A DNA stretch of 58,875 nt from Kurthia sibirica (GTDB lineage: Bacteria; Bacillota; Bacilli; Bacillales_A; Planococcaceae), in contig NZ_QFVR01000023.1 of NCBI RefSeq assembly GCF_003143975.1, positions 1 through 58,875 on the forward strand, in the 5' to 3' direction. Positions within the stretch are counted from its first letter, which is position 1, and every line of letters starts with the position of its first letter. Position numbers and translations under genes: made by a program. Positions 40,438-48,131 of this stretch are shown here, in pieces. Under the pieces are notes generated by a model. It ran no database searches. It was not told the origin of the DNA and saw only the letters and a list, made by a program, of their open reading frames with translations.

Positions 40438-40574
40438 CCGGTAAGTAAAAGAGGCTAACTAGTAAGTAAAAGAGGCTAACCGGTAAGTAAAAGGGGCTAA
40501 CCGGTAAGTAAAAGAGGCTAACCGGTAAGTAAAAGGGGCTAACCGGTAAGTAAAAGAGGCTAACCGGTAAGTAA
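40438..40574. repeat. 21-bp tandem-repeat array (six full copies and one partial)
   Basis: The unit is CCGGTAAGTAAAAGAGGCTAA. Full copies start at 40438, 40459, 40480, 40501, 40522 and 40543, with an 11-base partial copy at 40564. Copies alternate at one base from the third on (agaggc versus agggg-c), and copy 2 has CTAG for CCGG. On the plus strand each unit has a stop in every frame. On the minus strand one frame is open and would encode LASFTYR/LAPFTYR heptapeptides. There are no spacers, so it is not a CRISPR array. Confidence 0.95.
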
Positions 40575-40632
40575 CACCTGTAAACATGAAAATGTCACTT
40601 TTAAATTATACATATACCATAGAGTGCATCGA

Positions 40633-40661
40633 TACATCACATGAAAAAGAAGAATTCAGTC
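40633..40661. repeat. Right copy of the 29-bp direct repeat flanking the tandem array
   Basis: Differs from the left copy (40387-40415) at three positions: the second, sixteenth and twenty-eighth. Confidence 0.8.
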
Positions 40662-40683
40662 ATATACAAGTGAGTCATTAAAT

Positions 40684-40721
40684 CAAAAAACGTGTCAGAA
40701 ATCAATTGATTTCTGACACGT
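40684..40721 (-). terminator. Terminator of the amidase gene
   Basis: Positions 40690-40721 form a perfect 32-base palindrome (arms acgtgtcagaaatcaa). On the minus strand it is followed by six T residues, 13 bases past the amidase stop. Confidence 0.9.
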
Positions 40722-40733
40722 GTAAATAGTGCA

Positions 40734-42110
40734 TTAACGACCGTAATATTCTAGTAGGCCGTTGACAACACCATCCGCAACAGCTGTGCGGAATTTTGTT
40801 GAGTTTAAGCGTGATAGTTCAGTTGGATTCGATACAAAACCAAGTTCTAATAATGTAGCAAAAACAGAATTATAGCGAATTACGTAGAAATCAGTCGCTT
40901 TAAGTTTACGATCATTGATTTCTGGATATTCTTCTTGGATGGCATCAATTACATTATTGTGAATTGATTCTGCGAATTCTTTACTATTTGTTTTATCAGA
41001 GTAGTAAGTTTCATAACCTTGAGCGGCAGAGCTGCCTGCTGAGTTATGATGCACGCTGATAAATGCATTACCCCCATTGTTTTTAGCGTAAGCTGCACGT
41101 TGAGGTAATGTTAAGAAAGTGTCGGTGTTACGTGTCATTAAGACTGTGCCACCTAAATTTTCAATTGCGAATTTGATTGCTTGCGCTGCTTTAAGGTTTA
41201 ATGTTTTTTCATACACTTTATTCCCTTTAAGATCATAACCACCGGCGCCAGAATCACTGTTACCATGACCTGCATCAACGACAAATTTTAGACCTACTAA
41301 AGTGCCTTTTGTATTATTGCCAACTTGGTCGATTTTATTAACAATTGTAGTGTTTGTGGTATTTGCAGAAATCCAGCCTTTTTCAGTTGCTGAGAATTGA
41401 ACTTCTACCCAATTATTTTTAGACGTACGTAAAATTTTTGCAGTATATCCTTTTACGGCTTTACCGATAGATGGTGCTGCAACATTTGGTAACTTACGTA
41501 CATTAAGATAATTATCGTTTAACACTAAGTAAGTTGTCGATTTATTTACAGTAGAAGCTGTGCTAAAACTAGTAGTTGATTTAAAGCCATATAGGCTATT
41601 GGCATTAATCCAGCCTGTTTTATTTGCGTATTTTACTTGGATCCATTTGTTTTTATGTTCTTTTAAGATTTTTAATTTTGCTTCAAATGGTATAGAAAGA
41701 CCAAGTGACTTGTAGGTTACACCTGCGCCAGAGCGTAGTGTAAGCCCCGTAGGTTCAGTTACATAGAAATAGGTTGTTTTGCTTGGTACTGTTGTAGAAG
41801 CAGTTGTAGTCGTTGTAGCTGGTTTCTTGACTGCTGCTAAATACTTAGATGAAGCGTAACCTGTTTTAGAACCAGATTTAATTTTGAACCAAGTACCTTT
41901 AGTACCAGTCTTTGTTACCACCGTATTTTTCTTGAGTGTGAACACTACTTTATACGAAGTGGAAGCACCTGTACGTACGTTTAGATCAGCTGTTGTTTTG
42001 TATTGAGTAGTTGTAGCTGCTTTGCCGGTCATGCCAGTAGTAAAAATAGTCGATAAAACTAATACTGAGATGATTAAAAATTTGTAGGAATAATTAATTA
42101 GTTTTGCCAT
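40734..42110 (-). CDS. N-acetylmuramoyl-L-alanine amidase with SH3b repeats (LytH/YrvJ-like)
   Basis: Secreted cell-wall hydrolase of 458 residues. The signal peptide is about 1-31 (ending GKAA). Three bacterial SH3 domains follow: about 37-92 (ADLNVRTGASTSYKVV), 112-172 (LTLRSGAGVTYKSL) and 195-255 (NYLNVRKLPN). The C-terminal Amidase_3 domain (about 278-456) has the zinc ligands in VDAGHGNSDSGA, the Glu in YEKTLNL, His in SVHHNS and catalytic Glu in LLELGF. Its place between dtd and hisS matches yrvJ of B. subtilis, but here it is read in the opposite direction. A GGAGGAG ribosome-binding site precedes the ATG. Confidence 0.95.
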   Translation of the reverse strand: MAKLINYSYKFLIISVLVLSTIFTTGMTGKAATTTQYKTTADLNVRTGASTSYKVVFTLKKNTVVTKTGTKGTWFKIKSGSKTGYASSKYLAAVKKPATTTTTASTTVPSKTTYFYVTEPTGLTLRSGAGVTYKSLGLSIPFEAKLKILKEHKNKWIQVKYANKTGWINANSLYGFKSTTSFSTASTVNKSTTYLVLNDNYLNVRKLPNVAAPSIGKAVKGYTAKILRTSKNNWVEVQFSATEKGWISANTTNTTIVNKIDQVGNNTKGTLVGLKFVVDAGHGNSDSGAGGYDLKGNKVYEKTLNLKAAQAIKFAIENLGGTVLMTRNTDTFLTLPQRAAYAKNNGGNAFISVHHNSAGSSAAQGYETYYSDKTNSKEFAESIHNNVIDAIQEEYPEINDRKLKATDFYVIRYNSVFATLLELGFVSNPTELSRLNSTKFRTAVADGVVNGLLEYYGR

Positions 42111-42175
42111 GATTCTCCTCCTTTACTATATTGTATATGTTTTAAGTACTAAAAAGCTAGGATTTTCAGAAAGTG

Positions 42176-42204
42176 TTGACATATTGCAAGGAAATCACTA
42201 TTAT
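42176..42204 (+). promoter_or_regulatory. Sigma-A promoter of hisS-aspS
   Basis: TTGACA at 42176-42181 and TATTAT at 42199-42204 are 17 bases apart. Transcription would start near 42211, about 20 bases before the T-box leader. Confidence 0.87.
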
Positions 42205-42232
42205 ATTAGATAATCTGAAATTATTAATTTAT

Positions 42233-42508
42233 CACCTTTGACCAAGCAAGTAATATATTCTATTGTCTACACATTAGAGAAAAAAAGCCATGGCTGAAAG
42301 CTTTTTTAAGTAGAACGAATATATGAATAACACTTGAGAGGTTTTCTATCGAAATGCTACGGGCATAGTAGGTAGAAACGGAATCGGCCGTTATCCGATC
42401 ACGAGAGGGTTGACCTATTTTTATGTCAACCAACTAGGGTGGAACCGCGGAAGCTAATACAGCTCTCGTCCCTTGCAATTATTGCAGGAGACGAGGGCTT
42501 TTTTGTAT
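42233..42508 (+). promoter_or_regulatory. T-box riboswitch, histidine-tRNA type, upstream of hisS-aspS
   Basis: The T-box motif AGGGTGGAACCGCGG lies at 42436-42450. In Stem I, AGTA (about 42249) and atatattc pair with gaatatat (about 42319-42326), and an AGAGA bulge lies between. After GAA the specifier loop shows CAC at 42331-42333, a His codon, and the flanking cttgagaggt pairs back to accttt near 42234. The same CAC/TTGAG layout matches GTC/ATGAG in the valS leader of this window. Uncharged tRNA-His would therefore induce both hisS and aspS. Confidence 0.88.
42461..42504 (+). terminator. T-box attenuator terminator of the hisS leader
   Basis: The arm agctctcgtcccttgcaat pairs with attgcaggagacgagggct and is followed by TTTTTT. 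Confidence 0.87.
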
Positions 42509-42553
42509 GTCCGATTAATTCAGTAAACGATAAATGAAGGGAGTTTTTATTAT

Positions 42554-43822
42554 ATGAGCTTCAAAGTACCTAGAGGAACACAGGATATTGTACCTGGACA
42601 ATCTGAAAAATGGCAAAAGATTGAAGAAATCATGCGCCGCTTATGTAATGTATACCGTTACCCTGAAATTCGTACACCAATTTTCGAATCGACAGAATTA
42701 TTCAAACGTGGTGTGGGTGATTCAACGGATGTCGTTCAAAAAGAAATGTACACATTTGAAGATCGAGGTGGGCGTTCATTAACTTTACGTCCAGAAGGAA
42801 CAGCTTCAATCGCACGTTCATATGTTGAACATAAAATGTTTGGACATCCGGATCAACCAGTGAAAATGTCTTATATTGGACCAATGTTCCGTTATGAACG
42901 TTCACAAAAAGGTCGTTTCCGTCAATTCGTACAATTTGGTGTTGAGGCCATTGGTTCGAAGGATCCAGCAGTTGATGCTGAAGTAATTGAATTAGCAATG
43001 CGTGTCTATCAAGAAGCAGGATTGAAAAACTTGAAATTAGTAATCAATTCATTAGGTGATAAAGAAGTGCGAGATGCTCACCGTGAAGCATTAATTGAGC
43101 ATTTCCAACCGCATATTGCTGAATTTTGTGGAGATTGTCAAAAACGTCTTGAACAAAATCCATTACGTATTTTAGATTGTAAAGTAGATGCGGAAAATCA
43201 ACTAATTGCGACAGCTCCGAAGTTAACAGCTTATTTAAATGAAGAATCTGCAAGTTATTTTGCACAAGTTAAAGCGTATCTAGATGTGTTAGGTGTCGAT
43301 TATGTAGTAGATGCTAATCTTGTGCGGGGCTTAGATTATTATAACCATACAACATTCGAAATTATGAGTACTGCTGAGGGGTTTGGGGCCATTACGACAC
43401 TTTGTGGCGGAGGACGCTACAATGGATTAGTTGAAGAAATCGGTGGACCTGAATCACCAGGAATCGGCTTCGCAATGAGTATTGAACGTCTTTTGTTAGC
43501 GCTTGAAGCAGAGGAAGTTGAGCTAGATATTCATAATGAATTGGATCTTTATATCGTAGCAATGGACGATTCAGCTAAGTTGAAAGCGGTAGAATTAATC
43601 AGTTCGTTTAGAGCGAAGGGAATCGCAGCAGATATCGATTATGCTGGGCGTAAAATGAAAGGCCAAATGAAGGCTGCTGACCGTTTAAATGCTAAATATG
43701 TAATCGTTCTAGGTGACACTGAATTGCAAGAAGATGCAGCGAATGTCAAATTTATGGCAACTGGCGAGCAAGAAAAAGTACCTTTCCACGACTTAGTAAA
43801 CTATCTACTATCACATAAATAA
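42554..43822 (+). CDS. hisS: Histidine--tRNA ligase
   Basis: Class II synthetase of 422 residues. It begins [15 protein letters not shown], has motif 2 ([15 protein letters not shown], about 115-129), the histidine-binding motif [14 protein letters not shown] (about 256-269), motif 3 ([13 protein letters not shown], about 305-317) and a C-terminal anticodon-binding domain. Ribosome-binding site GAAGGGAG precedes the ATG. It is transcribed with aspS, 15 bases downstream. Confidence 0.98.
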   Translation: MSFKVPRGTQDIVPGQSEKWQKIEEIMRRLCNVYRYPEIRTPIFESTELFKRGVGDSTDVVQKEMYTFEDRGGRSLTLRPEGTASIARSYVEHKMFGHPDQPVKMSYIGPMFRYERSQKGRFRQFVQFGVEAIGSKDPAVDAEVIELAMRVYQEAGLKNLKLVINSLGDKEVRDAHREALIEHFQPHIAEFCGDCQKRLEQNPLRILDCKVDAENQLIATAPKLTAYLNEESASYFAQVKAYLDVLGVDYVVDANLVRGLDYYNHTTFEIMSTAEGFGAITTLCGGGRYNGLVEEIGGPESPGIGFAMSIERLLLALEAEEVELDIHNELDLYIVAMDDSAKLKAVELISSFRAKGIAADIDYAGRKMKGQMKAADRLNAKYVIVLGDTELQEDAANVKFMATGEQEKVPFHDLVNYLLSHK

Positions 43823-43837
43823 TTGGAGGAATTACAA

Positions 43838-45616
43838 ATGGCTACAAGAACACATGAATGTGGTATCCTACGTGCAGAAAACGTTGGAGAACGCGTTGTA
43901 TTAAAAGGTTGGGTACAATATCGTCGTGATTTCGGAGGATTAATTTTTATCGATTTACGTGACCGTACTGGATTAACACAAATCGTATTCACACCAGAAA
44001 ATTCGCAACAAGCATTAGATCTAGCTGACTCATTCCGCAGTGAATTTGTTATCGAAATCGAGGGAGAAGTACGCGCTCGTACACCAGAAATGGTCAATCC
44101 AAATTTAGACACGGGTATGGTTGAAGTTTATGTTGACCAAGTTACCTTGATCAATAAAGCAAAAACACCACCATTCCAAATTGAAGATCGTATTCAAGTA
44201 AATGAAGATTTACGTTTGAAATATCGCTACTTAGATTTACGTCGTCCAACGATGTATAACACGTTCAAATTACGTTCTGATGTAACTAAAGTAATCCGCA
44301 ACTTCTTACAAGATGAAGGATTCCTGGAAGTAGAAACACCAATCTTAACAAAATCAACTCCTGAAGGTGCACGTGATTATTTAGTACCATCTCGTGTTCA
44401 TGACGGTGAATTTTATGCACTTCCACAGTCACCACAGTTGTTCAAACAATTGTTAATGGTTTCTGGCTTCGAAAAATACTTCCAAATTGCACGTTGTTTC
44501 CGTGATGAGGATTTACGCGCTGACCGTCAACCAGAATTCACTCAAATTGATATGGAGATGAGTTTCTTAACGCAGGAACAAATTATTGATTTGAATGAGC
44601 GTTTGATTGTCTCCGTTATGAAAGAAGTAAAAGGAATTGACATACCACGTCCATTCCAACAAATGAAATACCAAGAAGCGATGGCTCGTTTTGGGTCAGA
44701 TAAACCAGATATCCGTTTTGATTTAGAGTTAATCGAACTTTCAGATGTTGTGGAAGGCTGTAACTTTAAAGTATTCGCTCAAACTGTTGCAGATGGCAAA
44801 CAAGTTAAAGGTTTAAATATTAAAGGGGCTAGCGATAAATATTCACGTAAAGACCTTGATGAATTAACTAAATTTGTAGGTCGTTACGGTGCGAAAGGCT
44901 TAGCTTGGATTAAAGTAACGGAAGAAGGTCTTACTGGTCCAATCGGCAAGTTCTTCCAAGATGAATTTGGTGCTAAATTACAAGAACGCATGGGCGCTGA
45001 AGTAGGCGACGTATTAGTATTCGTAGCTGATAAACCAGCAGTAGTAGCCGATGCACTTGGCGCATTACGTAAAAAATTAGGAAAAGATTTAGGCCTAATA
45101 GATGAAGCACGATTTGCTTACTTATGGATTACTGATTGGCCATTATTCGAATACGACGAAGAAAATGATAGCTATAAAGCAGCACATCACCCATTCACAC
45201 GTCCTTTCGAAGAAGATATTGCTTTAATGGATACAGAACCAACTAAAGTACGCGCACAAGCATATGACTTAGTATTAAATGGTTATGAGTTAGGCGGCGG
45301 TTCACTGCGTATTTATGAAAAAGATTTACAAGAAAAAATGTTTGAGGCTCTTGGTTTTACAAAAGAGGAAGCGCAAGAACAATTCGGTTTCCTGATGGAT
45401 GCTTTTGAGTTTGGCGTACCTCCACATGGTGGTTTAGCATTAGGCCTTGACCGCTTAATCATGATTTTAGCAGGTCGCGATAACTTACGCGACACAATTG
45501 CATTCCCTAAAACAGCGTCTGCAAGCGACCTATTATCACAAGCACCAAGCGAAGTAACAACTGCTCAATTAGATGATCTTCATATCCGTGTAAAAACAAT
45601 GGCTGACGAAGACTAA
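43838..45616 (+). CDS. aspS: Aspartate--tRNA ligase
   Basis: Class IIb synthetase of 592 residues. The N-terminal OB anticodon domain ([19 protein letters not shown]) precedes the catalytic core: motif 1 around [20 protein letters not shown], motif 2 [18 protein letters not shown] (about 216-233) and motif 3 [13 protein letters not shown] (about 530-542). The bacterial GAD insertion lies between motifs 2 and 3. The start was set at 43838 (MATRTHECG), 7 bases after GGAGGA. Whether it is discriminating or also charges tRNA-Asn cannot be told from motifs alone. Confidence 0.98.
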   Translation: MATRTHECGILRAENVGERVVLKGWVQYRRDFGGLIFIDLRDRTGLTQIVFTPENSQQALDLADSFRSEFVIEIEGEVRARTPEMVNPNLDTGMVEVYVDQVTLINKAKTPPFQIEDRIQVNEDLRLKYRYLDLRRPTMYNTFKLRSDVTKVIRNFLQDEGFLEVETPILTKSTPEGARDYLVPSRVHDGEFYALPQSPQLFKQLLMVSGFEKYFQIARCFRDEDLRADRQPEFTQIDMEMSFLTQEQIIDLNERLIVSVMKEVKGIDIPRPFQQMKYQEAMARFGSDKPDIRFDLELIELSDVVEGCNFKVFAQTVADGKQVKGLNIKGASDKYSRKDLDELTKFVGRYGAKGLAWIKVTEEGLTGPIGKFFQDEFGAKLQERMGAEVGDVLVFVADKPAVVADALGALRKKLGKDLGLIDEARFAYLWITDWPLFEYDEENDSYKAAHHPFTRPFEEDIALMDTEPTKVRAQAYDLVLNGYELGGGSLRIYEKDLQEKMFEALGFTKEEAQEQFGFLMDAFEFGVPPHGGLALGLDRLIMILAGRDNLRDTIAFPKTASASDLLSQAPSEVTTAQLDDLHIRVKTMADED

Positions 45617-45629
45617 TCTGACATATTGA

Positions 45630-45672
45630 AGATGTAAAGCACATGATTTAGGGTGCTTTGCATCTTTTTTTT
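45630..45672 (+). terminator. Terminator of hisS-aspS
   Basis: The stem agatgtaaagcac / gtgctttgcatct is followed by eight T residues. Confidence 0.92.
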
Positions 45673-45834
45673 ATATTTTTTTATGATGGTTAAGAAAGGG
45701 GTGTTTCACTTTTAAAAAATAAAAGATGATGTTACACTTGAGCTAGTAAAATGTCATATTAATACAATAAATAGTCTGAAAAAAAGTTTTGAAAATAGGT
45801 TTAAAAAAATACTTTAATTAAAACCGCATAATAT

Positions 45835-45864
45835 TTGAAATTATTAAAATCATTATGTTATTAT
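45835..45864 (+). promoter_or_regulatory. Promoter of the probable 6S RNA
   Basis: TTGAAA at 45835-45840 and TATTAT at 45859-45864 are separated by 18 bases. The predicted start, about 45871-45874, coincides with the 5' end deduced from base pairing of the RNA. Confidence 0.7.
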
Positions 45865-45874
45865 TCATGTAATA

Positions 45875-46056
45875 CAAATCCTGATATGTTCGTTATGTAG
45901 TCGTCTTTTTAAACCGAACACTTTTTAATAGGGAATCCAATATTTATTTATGAATTTGACGCCTCGTGAAGGAAGATATTTATAAATGTGCGGATACCCA
46001 CCTGCTGAGCGCGGGTTTAGTTGACGCTAAAAGTATGACGGCATGATTGGGATTTG
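45875..46056 (+). ncRNA. ssrS: Probable 6S RNA (bsrA/ssrS type)
   Basis: The ends pair: caaatcc (45875-45881) with ggatttg (46050-46056), and gtcgtc (about 45899-45904) with gacggc (about 46037-46042). This leaves a roughly 182-base, mostly self-complementary rod, the size and shape of 6S RNA. Its place right after aspS matches 6S-1 (bsrA) in B. subtilis. There is no coding frame, and a promoter and a terminator flank it. 6S RNA mimics an open promoter and sequesters sigma-A RNA polymerase. I identified it by synteny and end pairing, not by covariance search. Confidence 0.75.
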
Positions 46057-46076
46057 TGTTAATGATTGAATAATCC

Positions 46077-46109
46077 AACCTCTGATTTTATTGAATCAGA
46101 GGTTTTTTT
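46077..46109 (+). terminator. Terminator after the probable 6S RNA
   Basis: The stem aacctctgatt / aatcagaggtt around ttattg is followed by a run of T residues. It sits 20 bases beyond the paired 3' end and ends 28 bases before the next gene. Confidence 0.9.
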
Positions 46110-46136
46110 ATATTTTATAGAAAGGAGTGTGGGTTC

Positions 46137-47951
46137 TTGAAAAGATTTGACCGTCCCTGCCCATGTATGAGTGGTAAAAAAGCATTTGATTGCTGCTTCG
46201 CAAAAAATAAAGTAACAAAAGAAAATCATTGGGCGAGTATAAAAGCACGACTTGTCCAAAATTTCATTGCTGAGCATCCAACTGATGAAGAAGTGGTCAG
46301 TCTCCAACAATGGGTTGGCACTTCTAGATTGGCTGAATTTGAAGAAGGCATGGATGCGATCACTGTGCAACATTTATTGACAGACGCCTACTTCTTTACA
46401 AATCATACGAAAGAATGGGGTTATTTCCTAATCCAGAATATGAAAGAAATCATCCAACCAAAAACACATCAGATTCTATCAAGTTGGCAACAACCCCTTT
46501 TCTTTGTCGGTAAAGTTTTAGAAATTATAGATGGTTTTGTAATCGCGGAGCACTATTATACGAAGGAAGTTATCATCATTGTAGATGTTGAAATAGAGGA
46601 TGATATTATTGAAGATTTTATTATCTGTCACATCGTACCGGGGATTCATCAACGTTATTACTATTTGTTAAGCAGCGCCATTATTTTAGAAAAAAATCAT
46701 GGTCAAGTAATAGCGAAATGGCGACAACGCTTTGAAGAAGCAAACTTTGAACAACACTCCTTATTTTTCAAAGAGCATATTTTAGATTGTTTTTCAGATT
46801 TAGTGGGTTTAAAAACGATTTCCAATAGCGAAGTAAGAGACCTTGATCTCGGAGCGTTGTATCTCATTGTTAGTTTGGATGAATTACTCATAGATTTAGA
46901 TGTAAAAAATGATCGTTTAGCTTTTGTTTTTTTCAATTATCTAATGGATAATGGTCTTTCGCAACGGTTACGAAAAAAAGAAGGATTATTAGCTGCAATT
47001 ATCGATTTTGGCATTCGTTACGATTTTTTACCTAGAATTATTACGCAAAGAAAACTGGCTGAAATGATGAATGTTTCGACAAGTTCTGTTAGAAGATACA
47101 GCAATAAAATCGCTTACTATTTTGAACAGGATTTCGACGATAATGTGTTTGAAAAACTGCGTCAACCTAGTTATCAAATCGGTACGGATGCGAATATGGA
47201 CGATTACAAGGAATGGCAGTTACAAAAACACTTTGAAAAAATGATTTTTACAAATGATGTTGATCGTAAACGGATGGAAAAAAAGTTAGAAGGAATACCA
47301 TTTAAACCGATTACAAATAAAGATAATGCACAAAAGTATGCTTTCGAGGCTTATATAGCTGATGCCGATGATGATCGCCAACGATTAGCGCAACTCGCTA
47401 TCAACTTTGACAGTTTAAATAAAGATGCATGCATCATCCAAAGTGAAGTGTTACCAAAAAATCAACGTCTGGATGTATTACTAGAAATGTTAGTGAGAAA
47501 TCAATCGGTAAGTCACTTGGAAAATCGGAAAATTGTACTGCTGCTACAATTATTTTTTACACAGCAAAAGTATGATAGTGCATGGCAATTGCTACAGGAA
47601 ATACCTGTAACAAAAAGGCAACAATCAAAAGAATTACACTATTTTTATATGACATTATGTATTTATTTTGAAGAAATTGATGATAATTTGCTATCCATAA
47701 TTGATAATAAATATGTTGAAGATGGCATGATGGCATGGTTGAAGTGGATTATGGCCAAGATGAAAAAACACATCAATGAAGAGCAATTGCATAGTGATGC
47801 GGTAAACTGTAATCCATTTGTTCAAAAATACATGGAGTTGGATATCGCACCCTATGATTATCCGACACATAAAACATGTGTTAAAGGAGATCCGGGAGAA
47901 GCAAAATTTGTCCATTTTGTCCTTTTTCCGCTATTAAAAGACAAAAAATAA
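46137..47951 (+). CDS. SEC-C motif and helix-turn-helix protein of unknown function
   Basis: Cytosolic protein of 604 residues. The N-terminus (RPCPCMSGKKAFDCC, about 6-20) is a SEC-C zinc motif like the SecA tail: C-x-C...CC. A helix-turn-helix-like segment is seen at about 301-325 (TQRKLAEMMNVSTSSVRRYSNKI). The rest is alpha-helical with no recognised domain; the C-terminal third (about 430-570) resembles TPR-like helical repeats. The start is TTG, 8 bases after AAAGGAGT. It follows the 6S terminator and stands alone. The specific function is unknown. Confidence 0.75.
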   Translation: MKRFDRPCPCMSGKKAFDCCFAKNKVTKENHWASIKARLVQNFIAEHPTDEEVVSLQQWVGTSRLAEFEEGMDAITVQHLLTDAYFFTNHTKEWGYFLIQNMKEIIQPKTHQILSSWQQPLFFVGKVLEIIDGFVIAEHYYTKEVIIIVDVEIEDDIIEDFIICHIVPGIHQRYYYLLSSAIILEKNHGQVIAKWRQRFEEANFEQHSLFFKEHILDCFSDLVGLKTISNSEVRDLDLGALYLIVSLDELLIDLDVKNDRLAFVFFNYLMDNGLSQRLRKKEGLLAAIIDFGIRYDFLPRIITQRKLAEMMNVSTSSVRRYSNKIAYYFEQDFDDNVFEKLRQPSYQIGTDANMDDYKEWQLQKHFEKMIFTNDVDRKRMEKKLEGIPFKPITNKDNAQKYAFEAYIADADDDRQRLAQLAINFDSLNKDACIIQSEVLPKNQRLDVLLEMLVRNQSVSHLENRKIVLLLQLFFTQQKYDSAWQLLQEIPVTKRQQSKELHYFYMTLCIYFEEIDDNLLSIIDNKYVEDGMMAWLKWIMAKMKKHINEEQLHSDAVNCNPFVQKYMELDIAPYDYPTHKTCVKGDPGEAKFVHFVLFPLLKDKK

Positions 47952-47966
47952 TATTTTTTTAGATAG

Positions 47967-48013
47967 ACAGGTTAGTAGCGAATGTTGTTAAATCGCTATT
48001 AATCTGTTTTTTT
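47967..48013 (+). terminator. Terminator after the SEC-C gene
   Basis: The arms acaggttagtagcga / tcgctattaatctgt with minor mismatches are followed by seven T residues. Confidence 0.85.
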
Positions 48014-48049
48014 GTTTAATATAGTAAAAAAAGGGAAATTTGTTTTAAA

Positions 48050-48107
48050 ATAAAGGGTTTTCAAAAATTAAAGAACCCTTTATAATTGGTATAGACAACT
48101 ATACCAA
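48050..48107 (+). promoter_or_regulatory. Promoter and GntR/HutC-type operator (NagR site) of the nag-pts operon
   Basis: The -10 TATAAT is at 48081-48086 with a -35 TTTTCA at 48058-48063 (spacing 17). Directly after the -10 lies the inverted repeat TTGGTATAG-ACAA-CTATACCAA (48086-48107), which contains GTATAGAC, matching the HutC-subfamily consensus GTMTAKAC. NagR/YvoA, encoded in the same operon, is the obvious ligand; it would block transcription at +1. A second, perfect 10-bp inverted repeat, ATAAAGGGTT...AACCCTTTAT (48050-48059 and 48074-48083), brackets the -35 region. Confidence 0.85.
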
Positions 48108-48131
48108 AAAGTATTGAAAGGGAGTGATAGA

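Noticed and set aside
40438-40574. CRISPR array
   Set aside because: The repeat units are directly adjacent with no unique spacers, the unit is only 21 bases, and there are no cas genes in the window.
40459-40587. Minus-strand gene for a 42-residue LASFTYR-repeat peptide
   Set aside because: No ribosome-binding site precedes its ATG, and the open frame is a by-product of the 21-base repeat length.
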